A DNA stretch of 64,000 nucleotides, from positions 2,900,536 to 2,964,535 of the forward strand of contig KV748178.1 in NCBI GenBank assembly GCA_001692895.1. Direction: 5' to 3'. Position 1 is the stretch's first letter. Each line of letters starts with the position of its first letter. Below the pieces are notes generated by a model. The model was not told where the DNA came from and made no database searches. It saw only the letters and a program-made list of their open reading frames with translations. Source of the DNA: Cenococcum geophilum 1.58. Lineage: Eukaryota > Ascomycota > Dothideomycetes > Gloniales > Gloniaceae. A program made the translations under genes and the position numbers. Shown here in pieces: positions 24,001-32,649 of this stretch.

Positions 24001-24386
24001 TTAGTCTATATTTCCGTTAAGTAGGGTTTAAACTATTTAAGTGCCCAACCTAACAGGAATAGTCCTACGTAGGCTATTTAATCCATTATTATGGCTAACT
24101 TAGCCCCTTCTTATATGACTTTAAAATGCATTTACGTTAGGAATCCTTTAAGTTTTAATCTCTCTCCTAAGAATTATTTAATTAAAGGTAACTTAACCTT
24201 TGCTACTCCAATCCCATTAAGTCTTTCTTTAAGTATTTAGTTGTTCTCGTTTAACCTATTAATAATTTCCTGTAACTGCCTAACCGTAACTGGTTGTAAG
24301 TCAGTATCCTGTATACTTGTATCTCCACTTAACCTTAAAGTGGTTGCTGCCGTTAACGGCGTTATGGTGGCTGCTTTTAGTGGTAT
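18039..24386 (-). pseudogene. Gypsy copy 2: gag-pol with chromodomain, RIP-degraded
   Basis: Same domain order as copy 1. The gag start codon at 24386-24384 reads ATA instead of ATG, a TG to TA change, so even the start was lost. RT spans about 20170-20760; the catalytic YLDD has become YLNN near 20281-20295. The integrase core is at about 18600-19030 and the chromodomain at about 18090-18200. One ambiguous base sits at 20685. Two plus-strand open stretches inside it (20700-20900 and 22150-22353) are shadows. Confidence 0.87.
20685..20685. other. Ambiguous base (N) in gypsy copy 2
   Basis: A single N in the RT region, probably reads from near-identical copies disagreeing. Confidence 0.9.
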
Positions 24387-24432
24387 GTTATTTAACTCTC
24401 TGTATTTAATACTATAACTATAGTAGTGATTA

Positions 24433-24858
24433 TATAACGGAACCTTATAGTAGGAACTACGATAGGTTCTGTTAATAGGCTAGGTGTGTAGGAAATGCAA
24501 AGATAGTAGTTAACAACGTAATAACAACTGGTGGAGTAGTTGCCCAATAGATTAACTTTAATTATATTCTAAGAATTACTACGAGGAAGGAACTATCTAG
24601 GTAGGGACTAAGGGTCCTTAAATACATAACCGTACTCCTAAGAAAGTCGTTGCTCTGTCTACTCTATCTGCTCTATTCGCTCTGTTATAGATCTCGCAGA
24701 TTATACAGATTACACAGATTATATCACGTAACTCTGCTTATTAATCCTCGTCATATGGTTCCACGGGTTCCATCCTAGACCGTGCTTATATTAACCAACT
24801 AGCTTCTTCCAACTCTTCTCCAAGTAGTTGTAACATCGTACTTAAAGCGTCCGTAACA
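24433..24858 (-). repeat. Gypsy copy 2, 5' LTR
   Basis: Begins tataacggaacc (TG to TA), ends cgtaaca, followed by the TSD gcttc. Confidence 0.9.
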
Positions 24859-24863
24859 GCTTC

Positions 24864-25559
24864 CGTTCTCCTATTCTTAGATCTACTAGCAATTTGCCTA
24901 TATAGTTCTTAATTTTATCTATATAGTATAAACAGCTAATAAATATAATAATCTACTATATTTTAATCCTATATTAAAATTTAATTACCTAGATTTTATA
25001 TCCTATTTCCTATAATATCCTATACGGAATAATTTAATAAAAAATCTTATAGAAACTGGAATTTGTGTTCTATTTTAAAAATATATTTATAAAAGGTAAT
25101 ATTTATACAGGATTTCTACTAAAATTCTCTTTTTATATCTAGCTTTTAAATACCTCTTTTAATATCCTCCTATACGGGAAAAGTGGCTATAAAAATAATA
25201 CTTTTATTATTTTCTATCCTATACGGAACTTTATTTAAAACTGTTTAAAATTACTAGCTTTTCTTTTCTTATTTTCTACGCCATCCTATATAGATAGTAT
25301 ATCTAAAAAAAAAATAAAGTTCTAGTTTCTCTATCGTATTTTTAATAGAAACCCGCTTATATAACTAACTCTATTTAGTGATATTAGATTTCACGTTTTG
25401 GGATTAAGGCTATATATCTATATTACGTTAAAGCTATATAACGCAAAGTTATTAGGATATATATGTATATATATAACTAGCTAATAAATAGTATAGTTAA
25501 GTAATATACTGCCTCCAACTATTAATAAGTATAAATAGGAAAAAATGTAAAGAAGAAAA
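24864..25559. other. AT-rich spacer with tcctatacgga motifs
   Basis: No gene was recognised. The motif tcctatacgga or tcctatacggg recurs about four times (near 25018, 25169, 25207 and 25272), echoing the palindromic repeats on the other side of gypsy copy 2. That copy therefore probably inserted into an existing repeat array. Confidence 0.5.
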
Positions 25560-26810
25560 GAAAAAGATAGCTAAATCCCGAATATATATCTGCTTATATG
25601 CCAAAAAGGCATGCATTCTATAGACCCCCAATACCCTAATAAATTTAAGAGAGCTAAGCGTAGGACTATATATTATTAAACTTACCTCCTCCTATAAAAT
25701 TACGCTGAAATTCTACGTTCGCACTAATAGCGAATTCTAGATATAATAAGGACACTTAAGCAGCTTCTCTGCATCCTCCTTTATTACTACTTTAATAATT
25801 ACCGACGCGTGCTAGCCGCGCGGCCTTAGTTATCCTAGCTATCTTATTATATATACCTCTATACTATTCTCTACCCTAAAGCGCTTTATAGCTAACTTAT
25901 TTACTTTTCTACTATTAATATCTATTACTAGAGGTACTTTAACCTAGTCCGCCTTAACTATATACTACTTAGGTCCAATAAGCCTTACCCTAAAAATATA
26001 TAGTTTAAGCTATTAAGTAGTCGTCTACCTAAATATAGCTTCTTTATCTTTTTCTACTAAGAATCTAATAATACTTATACTGTTACTTATTTACTATACG
26101 CGAAAGTCTTTAAGTATAGCTCCTATAAGCCCCTTAATATCCTTTATACCTTACGCAATAGTTTACTTTACTACTTTAGTAGTAGCTACCCTCTCTATTA
26201 CCTTCTTACCTGCTTAGCTAATATCTATTACTAGCTACTAATTAGGTTCCTTAGAGTTCCTAGCGCTTATTATTTATAGTAAAGTTATCTCTAACCCTAC
26301 TGTACCTCTACTAGCTACTACTAACGCCTATAATTATATTAGAGCTAGGGGAGTATTTAGTTACGCTTATAAGGACCTAATAGCCTTTTAAAGTTTAGTA
26401 TTTTGCTTTTTAAGGCTTTACTATTTTAATTTAATGTCTACTAGGTTATTTCTAATGCTCTTAATAATACTATTCTAGCTTATAATAATATTACTTTACT
26501 ATACTATAGTTTCTTTAAGGCTTTTAATAAGTTAATAAAATTTATTATAATTAATACCTTCTCCTTCCTATTTAGGTAAGGTAAAGACTCTTACTATAGG
26601 GAATAAAGGCAGTATATACTATGTAGCTTATAGTTTAGTTTATAGTGTAGTTATCTACTATTTAAACTATGCTAATATTTGGGCTCGTGTCCTTAGCGAC
26701 TGCTAGGCCTCTTACACCTTCGCGCTCGGTTTCTTTGTACGTCTTAGTAGAGCTACTGGCGGGTCTAGAGGTGGTGTTGCTGATACGCGTTTAGGGGTTA
26801 AAGCAGCCAT
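25560..26810 (-). pseudogene. Degenerate ORF1/gag-like coding frame
   Basis: One minus-strand frame runs from an ATG at 26810-26808 (MAALTPKRVSATPP, then DPPVALLRRTKKPSAKV) to about 25560. The first ~110 bases lie in normal-composition DNA; the rest is RIP-mutated and full of TAA/TAG. The later part contains RPRGQHASVIIKVVIKEDAE, then KLLKCPYYI and LLVRTQNFSVI, a pattern reminiscent of the RNA-binding ORF1 of fungal LINE (Tad-like) elements. No zinc knuckle or reverse transcriptase follows. Stop density is high, so the frame is tentative. It is divergent from the intact zinc-finger gene, with about 600 bp between the starts. Confidence 0.4.
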
Positions 26811-27416
26811 CGAGGGCTCCGGGGCTTCGTTCGGTGGGCCGCAGGGGCCGCCTTGCCGCGGGAACTAGCTAAACGAAAGACCAGGATTCGATTAAAAGAA
26901 TGTCCGAGATGAATATCCTCCTCTTTCAAAAGTTCGTCTTCCCCCCCTTAAAACAAGGGTATCACGCCACAAAAACAAGGGTCTGGCTAGTGCGGGTCGG
27001 CCGCTCTCCCTGCTAGCGCCAACAAGGTGTGAGAACATTAAAACTAACCTTTGCTTAGTTGCCCAACGGTACGTTTCTCAGTGCGTTAAAGAAATTGGCA
27101 ACGAATATTTCTGAAAGACGTTCAGAGTTTTCTACTACAGCAAGGCAAGTCAATGGTTGTGAAGATCGGTGCAGTCCTTTGGTGGGCAAGGTCAGCGGCA
27201 TAAACCCCGTATTCACAGACTTGCAGGATGCATGAACCGGAGCCAATCATATTGCCGATAGATGGTATACCTCCCAAATCCACCGCCTGGCGACATAAAG
27301 CAGAGATATCAGCAGCTCTTCTCGAGTTCTTTCATCCTCGTTGCCTTCTCTATTTTTTTCGCCGATAGACGTGAGACTTGTTTCCCACCCTGAGAAATCA
27401 CACCGCATTCAATACC
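26811..27416. promoter_or_regulatory. Intergenic region, probable promoter of the zinc-finger gene
   Basis: No coding region is supported here. A CCAAT box lies at 27243-27247. A pyrimidine-rich tract (ctcttctcgagttctttc ... ctatttttttcg) spans about 27318-27360, just upstream of the ATG at 27417, as is common at fungal transcription starts. A repeated acaagggt word occurs near 26952 and 26975. The small minus-strand open stretch 27055-27246 has no support as a gene. Confidence 0.5.
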
Positions 27417-28607
27417 ATGAGTCTTTTCAGTCCCATTCAAAAACGGCTGGACAACCAGCTTGCGAAGCTGGAAATTTCGATTATCTTCTTTATCCTCTAT
27501 ACTATTGTGGCTCTCCCGTTTTATTTCCTCGTGCGCTTCTGGATAGAATGTTTCTACCTAGCAGTTAAGATTTGGGTCCACTTCAGTCTGAGCCTTCTTG
27601 GCCTCTGTGCAAGCTTCTTCCTTATCGCAGGATGCCTGTGGCTCGTAAGGAAAGGCTTACACCTTAAAGATGGGATCATTGTACCAATGGCAAGGGAGTG
27701 CATCAAGGTCTTGGTGATCGTCCGGGACTTCTTGATGATCGTCCGGGACTTGCACAGAGGTTACGGACCATACTTCGGTAAGACAGTCATATAAGTAGTT
27801 CTTGTGGTCAAGGCATTAACACGATGTCAGATAATTTGAGTGAAAATGAACAACAAGGAATGAAAAGGTCCGAAGAGAAATGGAAAAGATTCGCTGATAA
27901 ATATCTGACGGGTTTTGGAGGGCCGCCCTATGATGAAAATGAGAGGCGATACCAGTCAGCAGTCAATCCACGAGACGTCGAGTACGAACCCAATCCAGTC
28001 ATCCACGCTCACCTCCACGAAAGCGGTCCTTTAGCACCTCAGCGTAGGGACGTTACAACGGAACAACTGAAAGAACCTCCGACATTTTCCATTATGGAGG
28101 GTGGGTTGGAATTGGAGGACCAATACACGGGAGACGGGGAAACCCTATCTAATGTTTCAGCCGACGTCTTTCGGAATCGGATAGCCTCCCACGACCTTCC
28201 TCGGGAGGGTTTCCCATCAAGTACGTCCGCTAGAAATGGGCCCGCAACGGCAGTGGTTGAGCTGTCCTCGTTTCCGTGTTCCGAATGTCCTATGGCTTTT
28301 AGAAAGGCATATGAAAGAAAGTACGGTCCTTCCCCGGCTCACTGCTCGTTCCCGTCTGACACTCAATAGCAAACACGTCAACCGAAAGCATCTCCGACGC
28401 TATCGATGCCCTTACAGCGGTTGTGGTAAGACATTTAGCTTGAATGCGAATCTGGAGCGCCACATGAAGAGCTGCCATGTAGTTAGTGCAGAGAGACTGA
28501 CGTGTCCAAATCCATGGTGCAGGTCTCCAGAGAAGGCCTTCGCACGGAGGGATAATCTGGAAAGGCATATTAGGAGGTGTCAGGTTGCTAGTGGTGCTGG
28601 TGGATGA
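27417..28607 (+). CDS. Predicted membrane-anchored C2H2 zinc-finger protein (three exons)
   Basis: Exons 27417-27777, 27831-28320 and 28370-28607 join in frame to 362 codons plus stop. The start has A at -3 (aataccATGAG). Residues ~20-39 and ~54-77 form two hydrophobic, aromatic-rich segments (IIFFILYTIVALPFYFLV; LLGLCASFFLIAGCLWLV), predicted membrane spans. A 7-residue tandem duplication follows (IVRDFLM/IVRDLHR), then an acidic, Pro-containing linker of ~150 residues. Three C2H2-type fingers end the protein: Cys270/Cys273-His286/His291, Cys297/Cys302-His315/His320, and Cys329/Cys334-His350/Cys354 (the last is C2HC). Intron 2 falls inside finger 1 and its removal restores perfect spacing. 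Likely a DNA-binding regulator held at a membrane. If intron 1 were retained, two separate products (2-TM; zinc finger from ATG 27824) would result. Confidence 0.72.
27716..27756 (+). repeat. 21-bp tandem duplication in exon 1
   Basis: gatcgtccgggactt occurs at 27716 and again at 27737, a 21-bp period that adds seven codons (IVRDFLM then IVRDLHR) without shifting the frame. Confidence 0.8.
27778..27830 (+). other. Intron 1 of the zinc-finger gene
   Basis: 53 bp, GTAAGA donor, ttaac branch-like site at 27816-27820 and tcag acceptor. Splicing joins g|at into an Asp codon and continues the downstream frame DNLSENEQQG. Without splicing the first frame stops at TAA 27792-27794. Confidence 0.75.
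28321..28369 (+). other. Intron 2 of the zinc-finger gene
   Basis: 49 bp, GTACGG donor, ctgac branch site at 28356-28360 and aatag acceptor. Removal gives CSEC-x12-H-x4-H across the junction (YERNKHVNRKH), a standard finger. That makes this intron call very likely. Confidence 0.9.
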
Positions 28608-28670
28608 GCAGAGACCTATGATATTGTCGGGACTGTTGTTTGAACTTTGAAGTTCTCTCTAAGAGACAAA

Positions 28671-28676
28671 AATAAA
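28671..28676 (+). promoter_or_regulatory. Poly(A) signal aataaa
   Basis: A perfect AATAAA 64 bp after the stop codon of the zinc-finger gene. Confidence 0.6.
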
Positions 28677-28716
28677 CATTGAGCCGCCAGTACGTTCCCT
28701 ATTCTACTCGCCCAAC

Positions 28717-28740
28717 GCGCCAAGAGCAAGCCCTTGGCGC
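28717..28740. repeat. Perfect 8-bp stem-loop near the island's right edge
   Basis: gcgccaag and cttggcgc flank an 8-base loop. It lies past the poly(A) signal and about 50 bp before the switch back to RIP-mutated DNA. Its role is unknown. Confidence 0.6.
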
Positions 28741-28790
28741 TCCCGGGCTCAATGCCGATCACGGGCTTAATGCAAAATATTTAGGATCTA

Positions 28791-29216
28791 GTAAATTAAG
28801 GCCGTAGAACTTCGTATAAATAAGCTATTATAATTAAATAGATATATAATAATCTTAATTAGGTATCTAGCTACCTAGCCTAGATATTATTTTAAAAAGG
28901 AGAGTATTATAACATACGGATCGTTAGTACCCCCCAACGAAAATTTTGACCCAAGTTTATAAGTAATAAGCCAATTAATTAACCCAAAGCTTTAATTTAG
29001 AGCTTTATTATATAGACTTTAATTAATATATATAGAGATGAGGTTTTCTAGAGGGAGACCCCCTAGGACCCCCCTATGTAGAGCTTTTGCTTAATTTAGA
29101 AGTAGTAGTAAAATTAAGGCGCCTTAGTCACTGCTAGGTAATTTACTAGAGTAACTAAGGCGCCCTACTTAAGCTAGGCTTAAATATTATATTAGTCACA
29201 GATCTGGTATATATTT
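28791..29216. other. RIP-mutated spacer with a short inverted repeat
   Basis: No gene. At about 29115-29168 ggcgccttagtcac and its near-complement gtaactaaggcgcc form a hairpin with a ~26-bp loop. C-runs (acccccc, accccct) are unusual for this AT-rich context. Confidence 0.5.
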
Positions 29217-29865
29217 AAACTAAGCTCAGACCCCCTAAACTCGGTTACCCCCTAAACTTAAACGGGTTTCCTATACAAAATGCCAGTTTTCTACCTCTAT
29301 AAAAACAGTATTAGTAATATATTATTAATAATATAACGTTCTAAACTTAAAGCCTATATAGTCTTAAGTAAATTTATAAAAAAATTTATAAAAATATCTT
29401 TATGCGCCTAAAATATAAAATACCCCCTTAAAAAAACATACTATACTATTTTAAAAAAAATATATAGCTATGCAACACTAGATTTTAATTTTTATAGCAT
29501 TTATATATATAAGCTTTTAAAATATAGCCATTTTAAAAATCTCCTATATAAATTTTTAGTTTTTTTATATAGGAGATTTTTAAAATAGCTATATTTTAAA
29601 AGCCTATATATATAAATGCTATAAAAATTAAAATCTAGTGTCGCATAGCTATATATTTTTAAGGGGTATTTTATATTTTAGGCGCATAAAGATATTTTTA
29701 AAATTTTTTTTATAAATTTACTTAAGACTATATAGGCTTTAAGTTTAGAATATTATATTATTAATAATATATTACTAATACTGTTTTTATAGAGGTGGAA
29801 AACTAGTATTTTGTATAGGAAACCTATCTAAGTTTAGGGGGTCTAAGCTTATAGAGCTTTAATAT
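29217..29865. repeat. Large foldback: ~280-330 bp inverted-repeat arms
   Basis: The sequence from about 29217 to 29552 recurs inverted from about 29564 to 29865, around a centre near 29558. Matching blocks include cccctaaactta/taagtttagggg, tacctctataaaaacagta and its complement, and ctcctatata/tatataggag next to the centre. The left arm is about 25 bp longer because of an extra A/T stretch near 29425-29455. There is no coding frame. It looks like a palindromic MITE-like element or an old head-to-head duplication. Confidence 0.8.
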
Positions 29866-30458
29866 AGAGCCCTTTACGTGGGATCTAATATAGTAGATTA
29901 TAATTCCAATCTAAAGCTTTATATACTAAATATTTTTAATACCTAATAACTAAATGACTATATGGCTAGAAGTAAAGTAAGTCTACTACCCCAACTCAAT
30001 TAAATACACGTATAAGAAGAGATATAACTATATACTAAGACCCCTCCCCCTAACAGGCGGAGGCAGTGCGGTTATAGTAATAACGTCTAATATAATTAAT
30101 TAACTACGTTATTACCTACCCTGGCAATAATGTAATAGCTTAGCGTTAAGTAATAGGAGGGAGAAGAGAAGGGGGAGGAGATTAGGGGGTGGCTTAGCCA
30201 CTATAAGAAGGTCGTAATATTAGTATAGTATTAAACTTTAAAAATTGTATCCTAGGAGCTTAATCAACGACCCCTATATAAAATATTAATAATGTTTAAT
30301 TATAGAGCTTTAAACCGGTAGATCTTCTAGAAATACCTATTATAAATAGCTTTAAATCTAAAATCTAAAATATTTAGTAGTGGTATAAGTATAGAACGGG
30401 GTATATATTTGCGTTCCCAAATATTATTATATAACGTAATTTTTAGGTAACAAAAACC
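29866..30458. other. AT-rich spacer, no recognisable feature
   Basis: Nothing was identified apart from short GC-richer words near 30040-30075 (acccctccccctaacaggcgg) and a purine-rich stretch near 30150-30185. Confidence 0.5.
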
Positions 30459-30948
30459 AGCTATTAATGTTACTCGATTAACACCTACTAGAGATTTCTC
30501 CGTCCTTTCTATTTTCTCTCTTACCTATCTCCTCGTCTAATACTATCTATATCGCTATATTAACTAATAGATCCCTTAATAGGGACTAAGGAGGAGTATT
30601 AAAGCACCTCTAGCTTTTATAAGGAAGAAGAAAAGAAGAGAGAAAGGTATAGAGGGAGTATTTATAGATAGGAAGAGGCCTATAAGTATAAGAGATTAGA
30701 CAGCTATAATATAGCTATTAACGTTACTTAACTAATATATACTAGAGGCTCCTTTATCCTTCCTATCTTCTCTCTTACCTATTTCCTTGTCTGATATTAT
30801 TTATATCGCTATATTAACCAATAGATCCCTTAATAGGGACTAAGAAGAAGTATTAAAGCACTTCCAGCTCTTATAAGGAAGAAGGAAAGAAAAAAAGGAA
30901 AGTATAGAGGAGGGAGTATTTATAAATAAGAGGAGGCCCTATAAGTAT
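30459..30948. repeat. Tandem duplication of a ~235-bp unit (period 254 bp)
   Basis: Copy 1 starts agctattaatgttact at 30459 and copy 2 agctattaacgttact at 30713. Both run through atatcgctatattaac, cccttaatagggactaag and ggaggccctataagtata-like ends. Each unit has a pyrimidine-rich left half and a purine-rich right half, so each could fold on itself. Confidence 0.8.
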
Positions 30949-32189
30949 ATAATTTAGTAAGTACTAATAGTATAAAATTCTTATATAAGATAGGCTTAAT
31001 TGCTTACTAAAATACGGGGTGTCTTTGTCACTATAGTGGCTACTATAGTAGTAGAGACGCCTTAAGTATTTAATATAACCGACTACTAAGGCTATTAATA
31101 AGTGGAAGGTAGGCTACTAATATAGTGCGAACAATATAGTTATTAATATTATTTATAGCCTGTTTTTGCTTTTAGTATACGCGTAAATCGTCCTTATATT
31201 TAATACAGAGCTAGTTGTAGGCAGTAAGCTAGTTTAGGTCTAGCTTTGCTATCAATATAGCCATAGGTAGTATATCCCTTAGTATAGGCCGACTTAGTAG
31301 TTCTAGCTTTAAAAGATCGTCTTTCTTCTTAAATAGGACGATATACTGCTATACCTTATTAGTTTTAGCTATATTTTAGATAATAAAAAACTATTAAATC
31401 TAATTAGATAGCTTATTAAGGATAAGGTTAATTTTTAATTTAGTAAAGGTTATTATTTTTGGAATTTAATAGGTTAGGAAGGGTCTAGGTTAGGGTCTAG
31501 CTAGCGTTTTAGTAGAACCTTATTTAGACATTCCGAACTTTTAGTTTAATTTATTAGTTCGTTTATTAGTTAGGTACATTTATTAACTAGGGTTAATTAT
31601 CTATTTATTTAATAGGTAAAGAAGCTTAAAACACTATAAAGGTAGTAGAAGTAGTAACTTTTTAAATAAGGTAGTAGATCTAGACTTCGGATCACTAAAA
31701 TCTAAGATGAAGAAAACTAGAAATTAATTAGGGAAAAAGACAAAAAAAATTAACCACCCCTTACCGATCTTATTAATATTAGAGGTATAGCTAAGCCTGC
31801 TTATAGAGGGCTTTACTAAATATATATAAAATACCATATATAGCCGCTAGGGTAACTAAGTAAGGCTATAAGGCTAGAAAGAGGGTTCTTAGTTAGGAAT
31901 TGTTATAATCGTCTATACATTCTTAAAGGTTATATAACTCCTTATATAAGCAACATTTCCGCCCTTTAAAAAAAATTCTAAAAGTTAATTAACACTATAG
32001 ATAGCAGCAATATTAATCTGGCAAGACTACTAATTCTCCCTATATACCATTATATGTATATTTAACAGCTTTAAAAGTGGTAAAAAGGTAAAACAGATAG
32101 GGGGGTTAAATTTTAGAAAATTAGATTTCGTGGTTAAGCTATTTAAAAGTTAGGAAACTAAGATAAATACTATATTCTCCGCTTACCTC
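30949..32189. other. RIP-mutated spacer, no recognisable gene
   Basis: A hairpin-like stretch occurs at about 31018-31072 (ggtgtct..agagacgcc). The rest is AT-rich, and neither strand gave a pattern I could match. Confidence 0.45.
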
Positions 32190-32374
32190 TAAGCCAGTAT
32201 ATAATTTCCTATTTAGGAAAAGTCGTTTATAAGTAGTTACTACTGCCTCTATATAAAATCTTCTTATTATACCTCTTTAGTCTTACTTATAGATTACTAA
32301 AATCGTTTTATATTAAACCTACGTTTAAATATAAGCCCTAAAAGCTTCTTAACTTATAAGATTACTATATAGGT
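32190..32374 (-). pseudogene. PIF1-like helicase, C-terminal piece
   Basis: Continues the helicase frame after the copia-2 insertion. The minus strand reads YIVIL-VKKLLGLIFKRRF, matching the PIF1 motif VI region (YVAISRVxxLxGLLF), then NIKRF and a Gln/Lys-rich tail. The reading frame is unbroken across the insertion once copia-2 and one taggt copy are removed. The end near 32190 is approximate. Confidence 0.65.
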
Positions 32375-32540
32375 TATTAGGGCACTAAGCAGGCTAGTAG
32401 AATAATATATATAATACTCTATAAGGAAAAATCTTAGGGGCTTAAAGGCCCTAAGAAGGTATCTACACAATAGCCCACGCGCTGTCACGTGACACGTTAC
32501 TAAGCTTAAAGAGACTGCCTAAGTACCCCGCCTACTAACA
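32375..32540 (-). repeat. Copia-2 3' LTR
   Basis: Begins tattagggcacta, ends cctactaaca; contains gctgtcacgtgacacg, a CACGTG-centred palindrome shared by both LTRs. Confidence 0.88.
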
Positions 32541-32649
32541 TACCCCCCTAGGCTCTATAAGCTCTAGCGAATAGGAAACTCCTCTAAAATAACTATACTA
32601 TACTCTATAAGGTTATAGTTAATAGGTAGGGGTAGTACAAGTAGTAAGA

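Larger units (their letters stand above)
16832..24858 (-). mobile_element. Ty3/gypsy chromovirus LTR retrotransposon, copy 2
   Basis: Length 8,027 bp with the target duplication gcttc at 16827-16831 and 24859-24863. The 426-bp LTRs (16832-17257, 24433-24858) are a variant of those in copy 1, with 'aggaaatgcaaagatagtagttaa' and a ctctatctgctctattcgctc tract. It is the same family and orientation as copy 1 but a separate LTR subgroup. Confidence 0.92.
26690..28790. other. Island of normal base composition within RIP-mutated DNA
   Basis: At about 26690 and again at about 28785 the composition switches abruptly. Inside, CpA and TpG are common, GC-rich words occur (gggccgcaggggccgccttgc), and long frames are open on the plus strand. 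Outside, TpA-rich sequence resumes. The island holds one intact three-exon gene, its promoter region, and the 5' end of a divergent degenerate frame. Confidence 0.85.

Noticed and set aside
27055..27246. Small minus-strand ORF upstream of the zinc-finger gene
   Set aside because: 63 codons, no motif, and it covers the CCAAT box and promoter region.
27341..27568. Plus-strand open stretch overlapping exon 1
   Set aside because: It begins at TTG, is out of frame with the membrane-protein exon, and has no recognisable pattern.
27824..28369. A separate 181-codon gene starting at ATG 27824
   Set aside because: The ATG lies inside a well-formed 53-bp intron. The frame ends in intron 2 in the middle of zinc finger 1. 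The spliced model explains both and completes the finger.
28299..28568. Minus-strand 89-codon ORF
   Set aside because: Antisense shadow of the zinc-finger exons.
28236..28607. A separate 123-codon zinc-finger gene
   Set aside because: Its first part is an out-of-frame reading of exon 2 and intron 2; only 28370-28607 is real coding (exon 3).
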